DNA from: Nitrospira sp.
GTDB lineage: Bacteria > Nitrospirota > Nitrospiria > Nitrospirales > Nitrospiraceae
NCBI GenBank assembly: GCA_012032965.1
Contig: JAAUPT010000093.1
Span: 1-6,815 of the forward strand
Reading direction: 5' to 3'
Length of the DNA: 6,815 nucleotides
The notes beneath the pieces are model-generated. The model saw only the letters and a program-made list of their open reading frames with translations, made no database searches and was not told where the DNA came from. Within the stretch, counting starts at the first letter, position 1; the number at the start of each line of letters is the position of its first letter. Made by a program: the position numbers and the translations under genes. Below are positions 6,702 through 6,815 of the stretch, in pieces.

Positions 6702-6815
6702 CGCACTGGAAGATCTCTTAGAAGCGCTTGAAGACGTGGACGATGCCACCCGTGAGGAGGCAGCGAAGACTCTTGCGGACTTGGGCGACCCCGCGACTTT
6801 GGAGGCGCTGATCGG
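6694..6815 (+). CDS. HEAT-repeat/PBS-lyase-like protein, 3' partial
   Basis: An ATG at 6694 opens a frame that runs off the window edge with 40 complete codons. It is acidic and helical: MADALEDLLEALEDV, then DDATREEAAKTLADLGDP, then ATLEALI. The second part matches the usual HEAT or PBS-lyase repeat pattern (xxxREEAAxxLxxLGDPxxLxxLI). Such repeats make alpha-solenoid scaffolds that bind other proteins. No signal peptide is seen, so it is likely cytoplasmic. It overlaps the preceding gene by 8 bases (ATGGCTGA), suggesting coupled translation and one transcript. The Shine-Dalgarno sequence is weak. It is too short to name the family with certainty. Confidence 0.6.
   Translation, partial: MADALEDLLEALEDVDDATREEAAKTLADLGDPATLEALI

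Overview
This 6.8 kb window reads as chromosomal DNA from a GC-rich Gram-negative bacterium. The wording of the Lon protein and the run of small exported proteins suggest a Nitrospira-like member of Nitrospirota, but this is a guess from sequence feel, not a search result. No RNA gene, insertion sequence, CRISPR array or phage gene was found.

Layout. (1) Positions 2-2279 (+): the ATP-dependent protease Lon, missing about its first 45-50 residues at the window edge. It is split by one extra T in a T4 run at 1001-1004, just after the Walker A motif. (2) Three genes run on the minus strand from 5015 to 2276. The first is an exported protein with a coiled coil and a proline-rich tail (4107-5015). 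The second is a small exported protein with a TTG start (3599-4054). The third is a cytoplasmic alpha/beta-hydrolase-like protein whose nucleophile position holds Gly (2276-3544). The last gene meets lon tail to tail, with the two stop codons overlapping. (3) Positions 5016-5208 form a divergent intergenic region holding a 36-bp imperfect inverted repeat. (4) On the plus strand come an exported alkaline-phosphatase-superfamily protein with most metal ligands replaced (5209-6231), then a small exported protein broken by a second one-base frameshift (6238-6701). Overlapping its stop is the start of a HEAT-repeat-like protein that leaves the window (6694-6815).

How they work together. Lon is a general cytoplasmic quality-control protease, and nothing ties it functionally to the rest. 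The other genes share an envelope theme, since four of the six carry a signal peptide. The two secreted minus-strand proteins seem to share one structural module, resembling the LPP20/FlgT-N type. The two hydrolase-fold proteins both look catalytically impaired. No pathway can be assigned. The most notable signals are the two degenerate active sites, the structured repeat in the divergent intergenic region, and two single-base homopolymer frameshifts, which may be sequencing artefacts.
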